Assembly: GCA_030386875.1 (NCBI GenBank)
Contig: CM059570.1
Location: forward strand, 35,517,422-35,581,421
DNA: 64,000 bases
From: Morinoia aosen
Lineage: Eukaryota > Arthropoda > Malacostraca > Amphipoda > Talitridae
Reading direction: 5' to 3'
Of the stretch, positions 14,401 to 26,400 are shown piece after piece. A program made the position numbers and the translations under genes. The notes under the pieces are model-generated. The model was not told the origin of the DNA, did not search any database, and was given only the letters and a program-made list of their open reading frames with translations. Numbering within the stretch: position 1 is the stretch's first letter; each line of letters opens with the position of its first letter.

Positions 14401-17400
14401 CTCACATTTGCTGCAATTGGTGAGCTGTTTCTGGCAGCATGAGCAGTTTCATATTGTTCAATTAATTTAAAGAAAGAATTCATGTGATGTAAATTCCAGC
14501 CTTACGTCCACTCTCTCCTTGACAACAATCATACAGTGTAAAGCTGTTACTGGTTTTGTGGTTTCCCCTGCATTCTTTACATTGGTTTCAATGGATCTTG
14601 TCAAAATTCTGAATTGTCATGTCATTACTCAGAAAGCACTCTCTACACAACGCCGAGCTTTAAATAGGCGATAATTGAATTTTTTTTGTTTCATTCAAGT
14701 TTAGACGTGGACATGGGCGCATCAAATAAAGGAACAATGTGTAGGCTTCATCTCCTACAAAAAAAATTGTGTTTCCTCGTCACTCCCAGGTAGCTTCATT
14801 GATTCAGGAATTGAATTTATTTTCCTGCATGCATTCATACAAGTCACTATTACGGAACACTCCACCATCGCTCTGCTTACCAAATGCTTCAACGTCATCA
14901 CACACAAATTTACATTCAAGATCTGCAACACCTTTGAGAATTAGCAAAAAAAAATTCTTTTAGTTGAATACAGGCATCCAGTTTGGTTTGAGCATGTTAT
15001 TCGAATGTGTTTGCCGTGCCGTCTATCGGACCAAAGCAGTTCGGGAAGTTCCATTTTATATAAAACTGCTCAGCAATTTCACTTCACAACTTTTGATCAG
15101 GGTAAGGTATAAATATGAGTTGAAGGCTTCTCTAAATAGCTTTACACGTCTCCGTCACAATAGTTGATTTCCTCATCCTGAATTGAAAGGCTAACAATGA
15201 AAATGACCATCAAGTTGCCACATATCTGGAAAGCATAATAATCATGATTAAAATGCTACATTAGTCAGTTTAAATGATAGATCTTTTCTTTTTTCAGAAG
15301 AAGCAGAAAGCAAGAAGTATAAAACTCTGCGTGACAAATTTCGAGTGGAATTGAAGAACTTCCGCAAGGAAAGTTGGGAAACGCAGGACTTCCCCGAAAT
15401 CATATGAAAGCAAATGGCCTTTTTTAAATGTTTTTTTTTATGAGAGCTCAAATCTACGGAAAACAGACAATTGGAAATTTGTCAGAGATGGCTTCGAAGC
15501 ACAACTGCGCTGATGGACAGCAATCAGAGTCGATGAGTGGAAGCATTACTTCGACTTCTGCTCAGGACACTGATGCATTCGAAGGACTTGTGGAAACTGG
15601 CATTGATGAAACGGGAGGAAATATGGAAGAGAGCTCCAAAGAACCATATAGAAAAAAAAAGTAAAGTTCAGAGTGACATCAGGGAGCATTTCTTGCATTT
15701 AGAAAAAAAGAAACTTGAATACCTCAAAGGTAAGAGTGAACCTGATAAATGCAGTCTCATTCTTCAGAGTGTTGCACCCTCAATGCAAAGCATGAACAAA
15801 AGAAATCAACGCCTGTTTAAGATTAAGGTTCAAGAACTAGTTTACAAGTTCTTACATGAAAAAAATGACGCATAATTTTAAATGTGGGCTTTGGCATTCG
15901 AATGTTTATATGCCAACTTTTTCAGCACTTTCCAGTGGATATTTTGTATTACTCTTAAAGGTTTACCAATTAATTTTACGTTTAATAAAAATCAAATATT
16001 ATACTGATACTTACACAAATCGAGAGTAAACTATTCCCTTTTGGATTACAGACATATAACTAACAGCTAATTATATAACCTGAAAAGGAATTACAAATGA
16101 AAATGTGTAAAGAATTACTTTATGATTAATGACCTTTTATATAATTTCATTGTAATGTGATATTAAGTACATCTTGTTGATTGAACTCTCATAATGTTAC
16201 TTCCCTTATTGTTACCATCAGCCGTTCCTCTTCGGAGATAGCCTGTCTAAAGTTAGTGGTTTATTTCTATATATCATTACTCACTAAGCTGAGCCGCTCA
16301 TCAAATATAGCCATGCTCACCATGCTCATCCTTGAATATTCTTTAAACTTTTTAGACATTTCCGTACATCAGAAAACTAATGATGGTATTCTCCATGCTC
16401 GGATCTTGTTTTATAAAATTGGATGAACGGCAACTAACTAATTTCCATCAAGAATTAGGTACTTTACACATGAGGACTCCAACAATAACACCTTCTCACT
16501 AGAAGTCGTCGTGACAATTAGTTATCCCCGAAGCCCGATGCTTCTCGATGAACGCGCGCGTCAGCGTGCAGTGTGGCCGCCTCCATTCAAATGACAGTGT
16601 CAGAACGAGTGAAGCGTACGCACGCGTCAGCGCCAACGCGTTCAGTGGCCGTACCCTTAGACCGAGAGTGTATCACACACATTTAAATCGATTTCTATTG
16701 CTGCCATTAAATTAAACACCAAATAATCAAGGAAAAGATTATATCATTACCATTATGACTGTTGCAAGAACTCTTCAGGGTAAAATTGCTTCGTGAACTA
16801 GAAGATATTAAGAAAACGACACAAACACGCGAAATAATATTCAAGCCCGAGTTTACCGAGACACTCTTAACCTAGAAAACTCTACATTTCAGATTTTAAC
16901 TTGTCCGTTGACTGGAACTCACTCAAAACTTGTACGCTTAGGATATGCGAGTGAAAAACAGCCAAGAAAATTACATTTAGCGTCACTGTGAGACAACCAA
17001 AATTCATAGTAACCAGTCACAACGGAGAAGCAAAATGATGCAGGTACACTGACAAAGCACACGTTTTGTAGGTAAGCTAACCATGAGCTCGTCAAAGAAA
17101 ATTGTTGATATTATATTCCTTATTCAACAATCACCGCCGTTCAAAAGCAATCCCAATCCCAGCTGCAATACTGAGTAAGATGCATATTTTTTATAGTGTG
17201 TAGGAATAGGGTTCAACGTAAGAGATTATTTCTTCAAAGTGATCAGGCTGATGGCAGAAGTTTATCTAGAGCACTTAACATGATTTTTTCGTTCACTTAC
17301 CTCAATAATTGCACGATACAGTACTTCCAAAGAAAAAGTCTCAAAGTTCAAAAAGTCGTAACAGCCAAAACATGCTGCAAAACTATCATTTTGATCCCCA

Positions 17401-20400
17401 TACAGAGTGATCTGAATTATTTTGAAATGAAAGCATTATTTCACAAGTAAAAATATCGCTTGGCTCACGTTTGACTACTCGAGACAACTTCGCTAGGGAA
17501 AAAACGCTTTCACATACACAAGAACTGATGAAACACGGTCAGGTGCTTGAATTATAATTTTTGACTGACTGAACGCGATAGTATAAGTCCCCTTAAGTTG
17601 CAGAGATTAGCATTACAGGCATGAGTCACGTGAGCTTCCATTGAGGTGCACCGTGCACAGCATTACTGGCCATTAAACGTTTAGTGCAGAGCGATGGTGA
17701 AGTTCATTGTGCCTCAGGTTGGATGTGTATGACTTTCAGCTGTCCAGGTTGTGCAGTTATTATTACTAATGTATATTCAAGTACAGAAATAAGATAACTT
17801 GATTATCCCTTACCTTCAATTTTTATACTCAAACCGATCAGCTTTCTTTACGACATAAGTTCACCAAAAAACCTCTCGATTTGCTTCTTCAATCAAATTA
17901 TTATCCCGCATGACAACCTAGCACTAGTTAGTTATTCGCCTCCAAGAAGAAAATACTTGGAATTGACTTGAATAAGCAGGAAACTGACACCGGGTGTGAG
18001 GAAGAGGTCGATGTCCTTGTGCAGCAGCACTTGGTTCTGGCGGTCGCCCAGGCAAAAGTTCTGCAGGAACTGGTGCGCCAGCTCGATCAGCTCGTTCATG
18101 CGTTTGTCTTCCTTCTTGTCGTACGGGATCTGCCAACAGCAACACATGCATCACGAACGAAGCCCATTGTAACTCTGCTAATATGCAGTGAAAAGAAACC
18201 CAATGGAACGCTGCTGATACACGTCAAGAAGGAAGCCTTAATGAACTTTATTAATGCTCACTGAAAGGAAACTTATAGAAATCTAACAATATGATTGGCA
18301 TGGTATTTGCTCTTAAAATACACACCAAGAGGATAATTGATAAAGCTTAAATAATGCACTCAGCATCTGCCCTAAACAGCCTCATTTAGAATGAAGCCTT
18401 ATGGAACTCTATCAACGATCATCACGAAGAACGTTTCATAGAATTCTAGGAGTGCGCGCGGCATCCCCCCAAAAATGCGACCATCTGAATGAACGATGAC
18501 ATCGTCACACAAAATCCTGACGTATGAAATTTTCATGCAAGCGTGAAAGCTTTTCTGGGTTGCATAGAAACCATATGCCTGTTTTATAAAATGTGATTTT
18601 CATCGAAAATCATTTGTTGTTCTAAATCCGATTAAAAAATGGGTCATACACCCGAAATACAACTTAAGCTCATATGCAAAGATAAGAAAGATAGAACACA
18701 GAAGAGGGTTCTATTGCTTATGGGGCTCTGTCACATGTAGAAAACGAATGATTGATTAATTAATCATAAATTAGTTTCAGCGTCCCTTTACCACAACAAA
18801 GATGTTTATAGAGAGAAAGAATGAAGGCACCATTTAGTATGGAGTTAATGGGACGTGGAATCTATGCACAAAGGGTGTTCCCGCTAAGAATCCCGTGTGC
18901 ATAGAAACAGTAAGTCAAGAAGGAAAGTTATCAAATAAGAAAAACTTCGAAGAAGAAAGTCAGAGGTGCTGAAAAACAGGACAGCAGTGAACCAAAAAAA
19001 GATGGTCCTTAACAAAACAAAACAAAAATTAATTTCAACATAAAAAAGGCTTACCTAACTCTCAGCTAAGGACCTCACCTATGGGAGCATTAATGTAGAA
19101 AACAAAATGAGAGATAACTGCAACGGAGAGAAAAGTTACAAAGAAACAAATGAACTGACATCAACTGTACAGTAGCTGCTGCTGAAAATCGTAGGGATAA
19201 GATTGCGTATACCAAATGCGCAATGCTCCTATTTTATTCGTAACATATTTCAACGCTAGGAAGCAAAAATTCCAAGCTTGTACAGGTTCATACCAGTTAT
19301 ATTTAACAAAAGAAAACAACTAAGCTCATAACTGCGTAATGAACAGTAAAGATTCGCTAGAACATAGCACTCCTAAAATTTTCAAGACCCTTTCCGCTTT
19401 CATAAGATGTTAATGTTCGTGTTTGTTCATATCTCTTGATCATAAAAAAATGGAAGTACAAGTGGCCCACAAAACCTAGAGCACAGTCATGACGGGAACT
19501 GCTCTATGGTTGGCGTTCTCCCTACGGAGAGTTTGGGCGAACAGCCCACCTAATGCGCCAGAGGAACACCAGCAAAAAGCTAGCAATTTTGCAAGGAAGG
19601 GCTTCCAAGTTGTGCACCTATTTTGATTTACATGATTTACTTTTGCTCGCCTTTCATACATCCGTTGCCAAAAATATGATACTGCAAATCTTTCATTTTG
19701 AGAGAGAATGGAATTTATTTATTTGTTTATTTATTTATTGATACATTTATTTCATTGTGGATTATGGCCCAAGTTCTTTTCACAGGGTCAACCAAAAAAG
19801 TAGTTAGCGAAAGTTCAAGAACAGTGCTCGGTCGAGTTAGGCTTACAATAAGAAATTATCAAGTTCTGCGCTCACTGAACTTCGATTAAGGGCAGTGAAC
19901 ACGTTAGTAAATAGCAAAAAAAACTTGAAATGATAGATTCGTTAAGTTATTAAGTGTAGTAAATACAAATAAATTGACAAAATGTCCAGTAGTTTTTCTG
20001 CCTCGACAGGTTTCTCGGTTACTTGAAACTTATTTAATTAACAATAGATACGTACACATTGCCTGTATCACAAAAAAAAAGGTTCATCCTCAAAAACTGA
20101 AGCCACCTTTAAAAATTCATGCACTATACTAATTAAGCAGCACAATGCAAACATGAATATTTCTGGGTCAAAGCATATTATATTTGTTCTTGGTCTTTCT
20201 TAGGAAAGATGTACACCTACTGCATCCAGGTACGTGATTTTCAAGAGCAGATGTGTTTACATCTTGCAGTCAGCTCGTAAAAATTTCAGCGATCGACCAA
20301 CAAAACGTCTCGCTCTACACAGAGCACTCTAAAATTTAATGATCGGATTTATCAAACAACCAGCAGCCATGTGTATAGGAATGTTAACATAGAGTAGCAA

Positions 20401-23400
20401 CGCGGAGCGAGAACAAGATCCTTCAAGTACCTTTGGGAATGAGGGCGACACTAAGGAAAACATAAGACAAGGGGAATAAGGACGGAATGAGACGACCTTC
20501 AGAATGTCGAGTAAGAACCTTCAAACGACTTTGGGAATAAGACATAAAACATAGAAAATAAGGACGGAATGAGACGACCTGCAGAAAGTCGAGTAAGAAC
20601 GTTCAAACGACTTTGGGAATAAGACATAAAACATAGGGAAATAAAAACGGAAGGAGACGACCGCCCACCTGCAGCAAGTCGAGCACGACGCTGTGGACGC
20701 CCATGTTGCGCAGCAGCCGCTGCTCGTTGCGGCGAGGAGAGAGGTTGCCTGAAGACGACATCGTCACACACAGCTTGTTCATGCGGGTCAAGATCTGCTC
20801 GAAATAATTAATTACGCCACCACGTTAAGACTGGATCACAAGTTTAAGCGTCCCTTACCACAACTAAGGTGTTTCAGACAGAAAAATAATGAAATGAAGG
20901 CACCTTTTAGTATGGAGTTTTGAGGATTTATATTAATTTAGTACCTCAATGCTAAGATAACATGCGTCTTTCTCTGATGATCAAATATTTTCTCTTATGA
21001 TAAAGTGGCTCTTTCCTTAATAGTGAAGTATTCCGCTGAACTACAATTGAACCATCATACACGAGGAATTCATTGATAGTGAATATGAGCATGAGCAGGC
21101 TTTTTAGTAAAGCAAATTCTGATCATCGTCGAAGTGAAGAACGCAATTATTTCTTGCATTATAAAATGACCATCGATAAACATTCAGCACAAGCTATTTG
21201 CGTTCACATACAAAAATGCTCATACGTTTTGAAATCAAACAAAGGTGATCAAAAATGTTGTAAAATCTTATTCATTTCCACCGAAACGTGTGCCACCGGT
21301 GGCCACGGAGGGGATTTTCATAATGTAGCTGACCGACCAGTAGTCACAAACTTAATTTTCATGAATACTTAATTAAAGCTAAATGAAGGCACGACTTAGT
21401 TACTGTTTGTTAGTTTCATAAGATTAGATTGAATTATTAGTTAGTTTAGGCCTCCCTATCCGTAACAAAGGTGGTCGAAAGAGAGGAAGGAAGAAGGCAC
21501 CATTTACTAGGGAGTTAAGGGAACGCGGAATCTATGCAGAAAGGGCACAGAAACAGTAAGATAAGAAAGAAGTTCATGAAACAAGATCAAAGTTGAAGAA
21601 GAAAGTAGTAGGTGCTGAAAAAACAGGACAACAGTGAACCGAAAAAAGATGGTTCTTAACATAACAAAAGCATTTTATTTCAACAAAAAGAAGGCCTACC
21701 TAACTCTCAGCTCGGGCCCTCACATTGTCCTACTGGGAGTGCTTATTCCGATAGATACAATATTTGTATCCCCCTGAGGGGTTGCTAGTTCCAAAATTAC
21801 TTTATACAATTTACTTTAATTTAGAGTTGAATACTGAACTTTAGGTTAACTAATTGCGGTCGAAGGTTTACTCAACGGTTTTGTGACTTAGAGGATTGGT
21901 GTACGATGGGGAATAAATGTTTTGTAGATGAGATATGAAGAATAATCAAAAAGACAAATTGATTAATACCATGAAGAAAAACAAAAAAATTGCATTGAGA
22001 TCAGGTAACAAAATAAGTGAAATGAAATAGAACAATGTAATATATCGTAACATTGAAATAATTGACTTGATAAAAACTGGTTTATTTTACATCATCGATT
22101 CATAAGAGCTCGAGGTGATAGGAGACCTCAAAAGAGGTTCTGAAAATAAGGATCTGAGACCTAATCGACAGAATGAGTACAGCAGAGACCATGGATGTGG
22201 TTTGATATCGCGAAAGGCCACAATTTGATGTTGAATTACAAATGGATAAGTTATGGAAAGAATTGCTGAATGTTATGAGAAAAAAACATGGAAGACACCG
22301 ATAGGTGAAATGAATGATATTGTAGAAGTCAAATAATTATATGGCTTTTGTGACAGCTGCCACTTTTTGCGAGCGAATTTTTACTGTTTTGCTTCCCTTT
22401 CTTGCCCATTCGCAACATGATGTTAAACCTCACTAAATAATGAAATATGGAAATAAAATAAGAGAAATTAAAAGCACTTATTAGTGTGGACGTTGCTTCA
22501 CCGGTAAATTTATGAACAAAAAACACTAACATGAATTCTACTATAAAACTAATAAAAAGTGTACTTCAGTTGCCATCGGTCGAGGTTGATTAAAATTTAT
22601 ATGCCTCAGGAGACTCCTAACGAAAGCAAGTCTTGGAAGAAAATGTCATATGACTCAGTCCAAGAAATCTTCCCACTCCTGACGGGAAGTGGGGAATTCA
22701 AGATGATAAGTGACCTCCAGGATACACAGACACGTACGTTTAATAAGAATTATTTCGTCCCGGAACAAGAACCCTTTGTTGATTCTACTGTTGGATCCTT
22801 TCTCACTTGCTGCATGTTTTTGTAGTTCTTGATCTGCTCCCTTTCAAGCGGAGGTCCGAGACCCAAATCAATGGCTGAACCTTGCTTCGTCATGGGCGAC
22901 GGCATCTTCTTCTCTTCCGTAGCTGCAAGAAAAAACATCATTCATAACTACTGCTTTATTCCTGAGAACAAGAACAGTACACGGCCGACTCGGACCCATG
23001 CAGTTAAACAGGTCATAGTGAGTAACAATCAGCGCCAAAATAGTTATACTAGCGAGAGTAAACTAAATGTAAGATTTCAGTCTTAATACTAAACTCACAC
23101 TTTTTACTGCGACTCCCATGACACGCTACAATCACTTTAGCACCTAGAAATAAAACAATACTGGAACGAGTCATGACCGTCGTAGTGCTGCAACACCACG
23201 CCTCTACTCCAACAAAACACTCGATTTCGATTTCAATTCTAGCTTACTCCAAAATGGAGAATTAACGGGTAAATTTTGCAACTGAGGCCACTGGTACACC
23301 TAATCATGGCGCTGAAGTTCAAACAGAAGCTTCAACGAGCAAAGTTTATAAGACTACGAGCTAAGAAGAACCCGTTTTTCTAAGAAGAAAAACGCCTCGT

Positions 23401-26400
23401 TCATCGGTTAAGACTCCAAAAAATGATAGAACATTAGAGTATGAATAGGGCACTCTGCATAACAAATGAGCGGCGATAAGGTGACATGAGTAGGTTCTAC
23501 AATCCGCGTAAAAAGAACTTTGTATGAGAGCACAATTATTCAGATGGTTTTACGAGGCGTTGACACTTCAGGGCTAAAAAATAAATGACAGTACGTCAGC
23601 ATAATTATAAAAACTGCGTAAATGCTCATACTCACAATTAACGTCCCTAACCGTGACGTAACTAATTAAACGGTAGCATTTTTCATAATTTTAGGTCTCA
23701 TGAAAGAAAACTGCAGTGTTTTACACTGAATTGTATGAACGCAGCGCAGCATGGCGTGGACAAACAGGGCGCTAGGCACACAAAAACCGAACGCACCTTC
23801 TTCATCGTCATCTTTTTTCTTCTTCTTTTTCTTTTTGCTGTCGGCATCGGTAGAGCGGCCCTTGTACACCCACAGCTCGCTCTTCTCCACCAAGTTGCGC
23901 AGGTCGTCCAAGTCTTCCTTGATTTGCTTGTACGACTCCACGTCGCTGTCCTGCACCAGCAGCTGAACCTGCCCCACAAGTAACGAATAATAATTTCTGC
24001 TATCATTATTCTGAAGGGTCGTAAAAGCATCGGGTCACAAGTACTGTAGCATCAAGTTCAAAAACTAAGTCTAGGTGGAAGACAATCAATAGACATTGTT
24101 TTATAAGTCTTGTTCTATCAATAATTGTACATAGTTTTGTACTTCATGGTAGACGCATTACTATACACTTTGAATTTTCTGATGTATTTAGACAGCATTG
24201 ACTGAACATCAACCAGTTAAAAAAGCAGAAAATTTGTATGGAAAATTTGAAGCTATCCTCAAATGTTAGTTGACTACACCTCGGTGAATGACAGCTGTAA
24301 GATCACTTCTGTCATGCCCAACAGAGTGTGAAATCTCCGTTAGAATAGAACTAAGTGCAAGAGAACGATCCTAATTGCTGGTTATACGCAAGGGCAGCGT
24401 ACACCATGCACACCTTGTAAGCAATACGCGCAGCGGTAGTAGAAGAGCTAATATAAATCAACTATAAGTCACAACAAAAAAAAAACAGTAAGAGTACCTG
24501 CTTGAAGCTGTTGAGGACCTCCTGGCGCTGCGAGAAGTGCTGGAAGAGGAGCTTGAGGGAGCGGGACACGAGCGGCGGGTACTCGTGCATCACGAGGTGC
24601 AGCAACACGCGCAGCAGCTTGCACCCGCTCTCCCCGTCCAGGTCCAGCTCGCTCTCCCTGTTGCCGCTGCAACACATCACAAGTTCGAGTACTTGCAAGA
24701 TAGAACAGGCCACCCTGATCGACAACTGTAATACCGACAGTAACCGTTATTGGAGTTAACCGTCCTTTCAACAAGCAAGAACGGCCTCAACAATACTCTT
24801 TAGTTTGCAGAAGTTAATACTGAAAGCAAACAACTCAAACTTAAGTGCTTTCTTCATTGACTAATCTACGAGTTATTGTCTCTTTGGAGCGATTATACCT
24901 GAATGGAGTACAAATATGCATCTTTCGTCCCCCCTCACTTCAGTGGACTAGTGTTACGTGAGTGCGAGTTAAAACCGCAAAACATGAGTTCATTTACACC
25001 TTCAGTTGAGGGCCATGAGAAATTTGTTTTTTCAGAGCAACGGTTTGACGTCTCGTCATTACGCAGAAAATACTTTTTAATTTACTACCTTTTAGGTCTA
25101 TGCTGTATTTTTAAAATGCGTTAATCATTGTTTCCGTAAAATTTTTGGCGCACAATCGAGGCAGAAAAGTCAAAATCCTTGCATGCAAATTTATGAGAAG
25201 ACATTGAATATAAACAAAACTGTTCCGGCAAGGCATTGACGAATAATTATCGATCTATTTTAATTTAGGTTCAGCCTCCCTAACCACAAGAATGATGTTC
25301 AAAAAGAGAAAAAATGAAGGCACCATTTAGTTTTGACAAGTACAAACAATTAACCCTAAATGAAACTTTAGCACAACCTCCTCTAACATCTACCTCCTCA
25401 ATAGCATAAAAATACCAGTACGCAGTTCACAAAAACTAAATTAAAAACCATGAACATAAACTGAACGAAACGAGGACGCAACCTTTCATCGAAGATAGTC
25501 TGAGCCTTATTCCAGATATTCTCGACGTTCTTTTGCTTGAGGCCTGGCGTAGAGCCGCCCTCTGCCGCGAGCTGTGCGTTCTCGTCAGACTCCCGCTTGA
25601 AGATGGACAGCAGACAGCTGATGCGGTAGTCCAATCTCACATTCAAGATGAACTGCAGGAGTAAATAGAGGAAGATGTGTAATCATAATAAAAAATATCT
25701 CTTTGAATTCACAACAGGACTAGAAAGAACTTATGACAATAAATATTACTTAAACGCATCAAATATAGAACACAAATCGAAACACACCTCAAGAATTTCG
25801 ACGATCTTGAGCTTCGTGTCCATAAGAAGAGTATCTTCTTTTTTGGAAGTGGAAGCGCTCTTCTTTGGGGAAGCTCCCGATGAGGTGGCCTGCTTAACAC
25901 CGCCACTGGAGGCACCTGATGTAGCAGAATTGGCACCTGAAGTGGTACCTAGAGGCGAGTCGCCTGCCCCGGCCATCCTAGAGCCCACCCCGGAGGTGGC
26001 TAGCGCAAGGTGGGTCACAACGTTGCCCATGTCACCAATGGTCTTCATCACCCCTCCCATAGCTGCTCCCGCCGGGGAGAAGTTACACGCGGTTTGGGAA
26101 GGGGGCAGAGGAGTCATGGCAATTGCAATGGTGGACCACGATTTGAATGGGACGAGACGAGTTGTTGAGAGAGTTCAAGGATTTTAATCGAGTGATTGAG
26201 TTGAGGTTAGTCATGGTAGGATTTCCCATGAAATAAATGTGAGAGAGTTGGAAACAGGTTACGCGGTTGGCTTGGGTTCAGGCATGGAATCAAAGATGAA
26301 GAATGTATCGAGTTTAAATCAATCTTGAAGGGCCAGAGTGAAAAGCGAGTGTCAGTCAACTTATATAAAAGAATGTTTCAAAGAATAAAAGAACATTAAA

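Larger units (their letters stand above)
13794..16656. mobile_element. PIF/Harbinger-type DNA transposon, decayed, about 2.86 kb
   Basis: The two ends are inverted repeats of about 45 bp with few mismatches: GGGTATGGCCAGACTGAACG at the left, and its near-complement with GCGTTCAGTGGCCGTACCC at the right. They are flanked by TAA on the left and TTA on the right, suiting the 3-bp TWA target of PIF/Harbinger elements, though the two copies differ. Inside are a plus-strand MADF-BESS pseudogene and a minus-strand DDE transposase pseudogene, the two proteins such elements carry. It lies in the intron between Itpr exons 22 and 21. Confidence 0.85.
13669..17988. other. Itpr intron between exons 22 and 21
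   Basis: Filled mostly by the Harbinger-type element (13794-16656). I see nothing further in 16657-17988. Confidence 0.75.
18130..20668. other. Itpr intron between exons 21 and 20
   Basis: Contains the 36-bp repeat, a retroposon copy (18746-19092), a TTTA microsatellite and the exon-20-derived tandem repeat. Confidence 0.75.
20795..22806. other. Itpr intron between exons 20 and 19
   Basis: Contains a truncated (20840-20915) and a full (21421-21785) retroposon copy. The rest is featureless AT-rich sequence. Confidence 0.75.

Noticed and set aside
17991-18129. Exon 21 ending two bases earlier at a GTGTCA donor
   Set aside because: It would need exon 22 to start in another phase, giving an extra non-homologous stretch. 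The GTCAGT donor joins TPG to LLEAKT exactly as in the human protein.
24502-24759. Plus-strand open frames overlapping Itpr exons (also 13504-13782, 12350-12655, 17968-18264, 25675-26187, 62733-63113)
   Set aside because: They are antisense shadows of GC-rich exons. The minus-strand peptides match the IP3 receptor family and the plus-strand ones match nothing I know.
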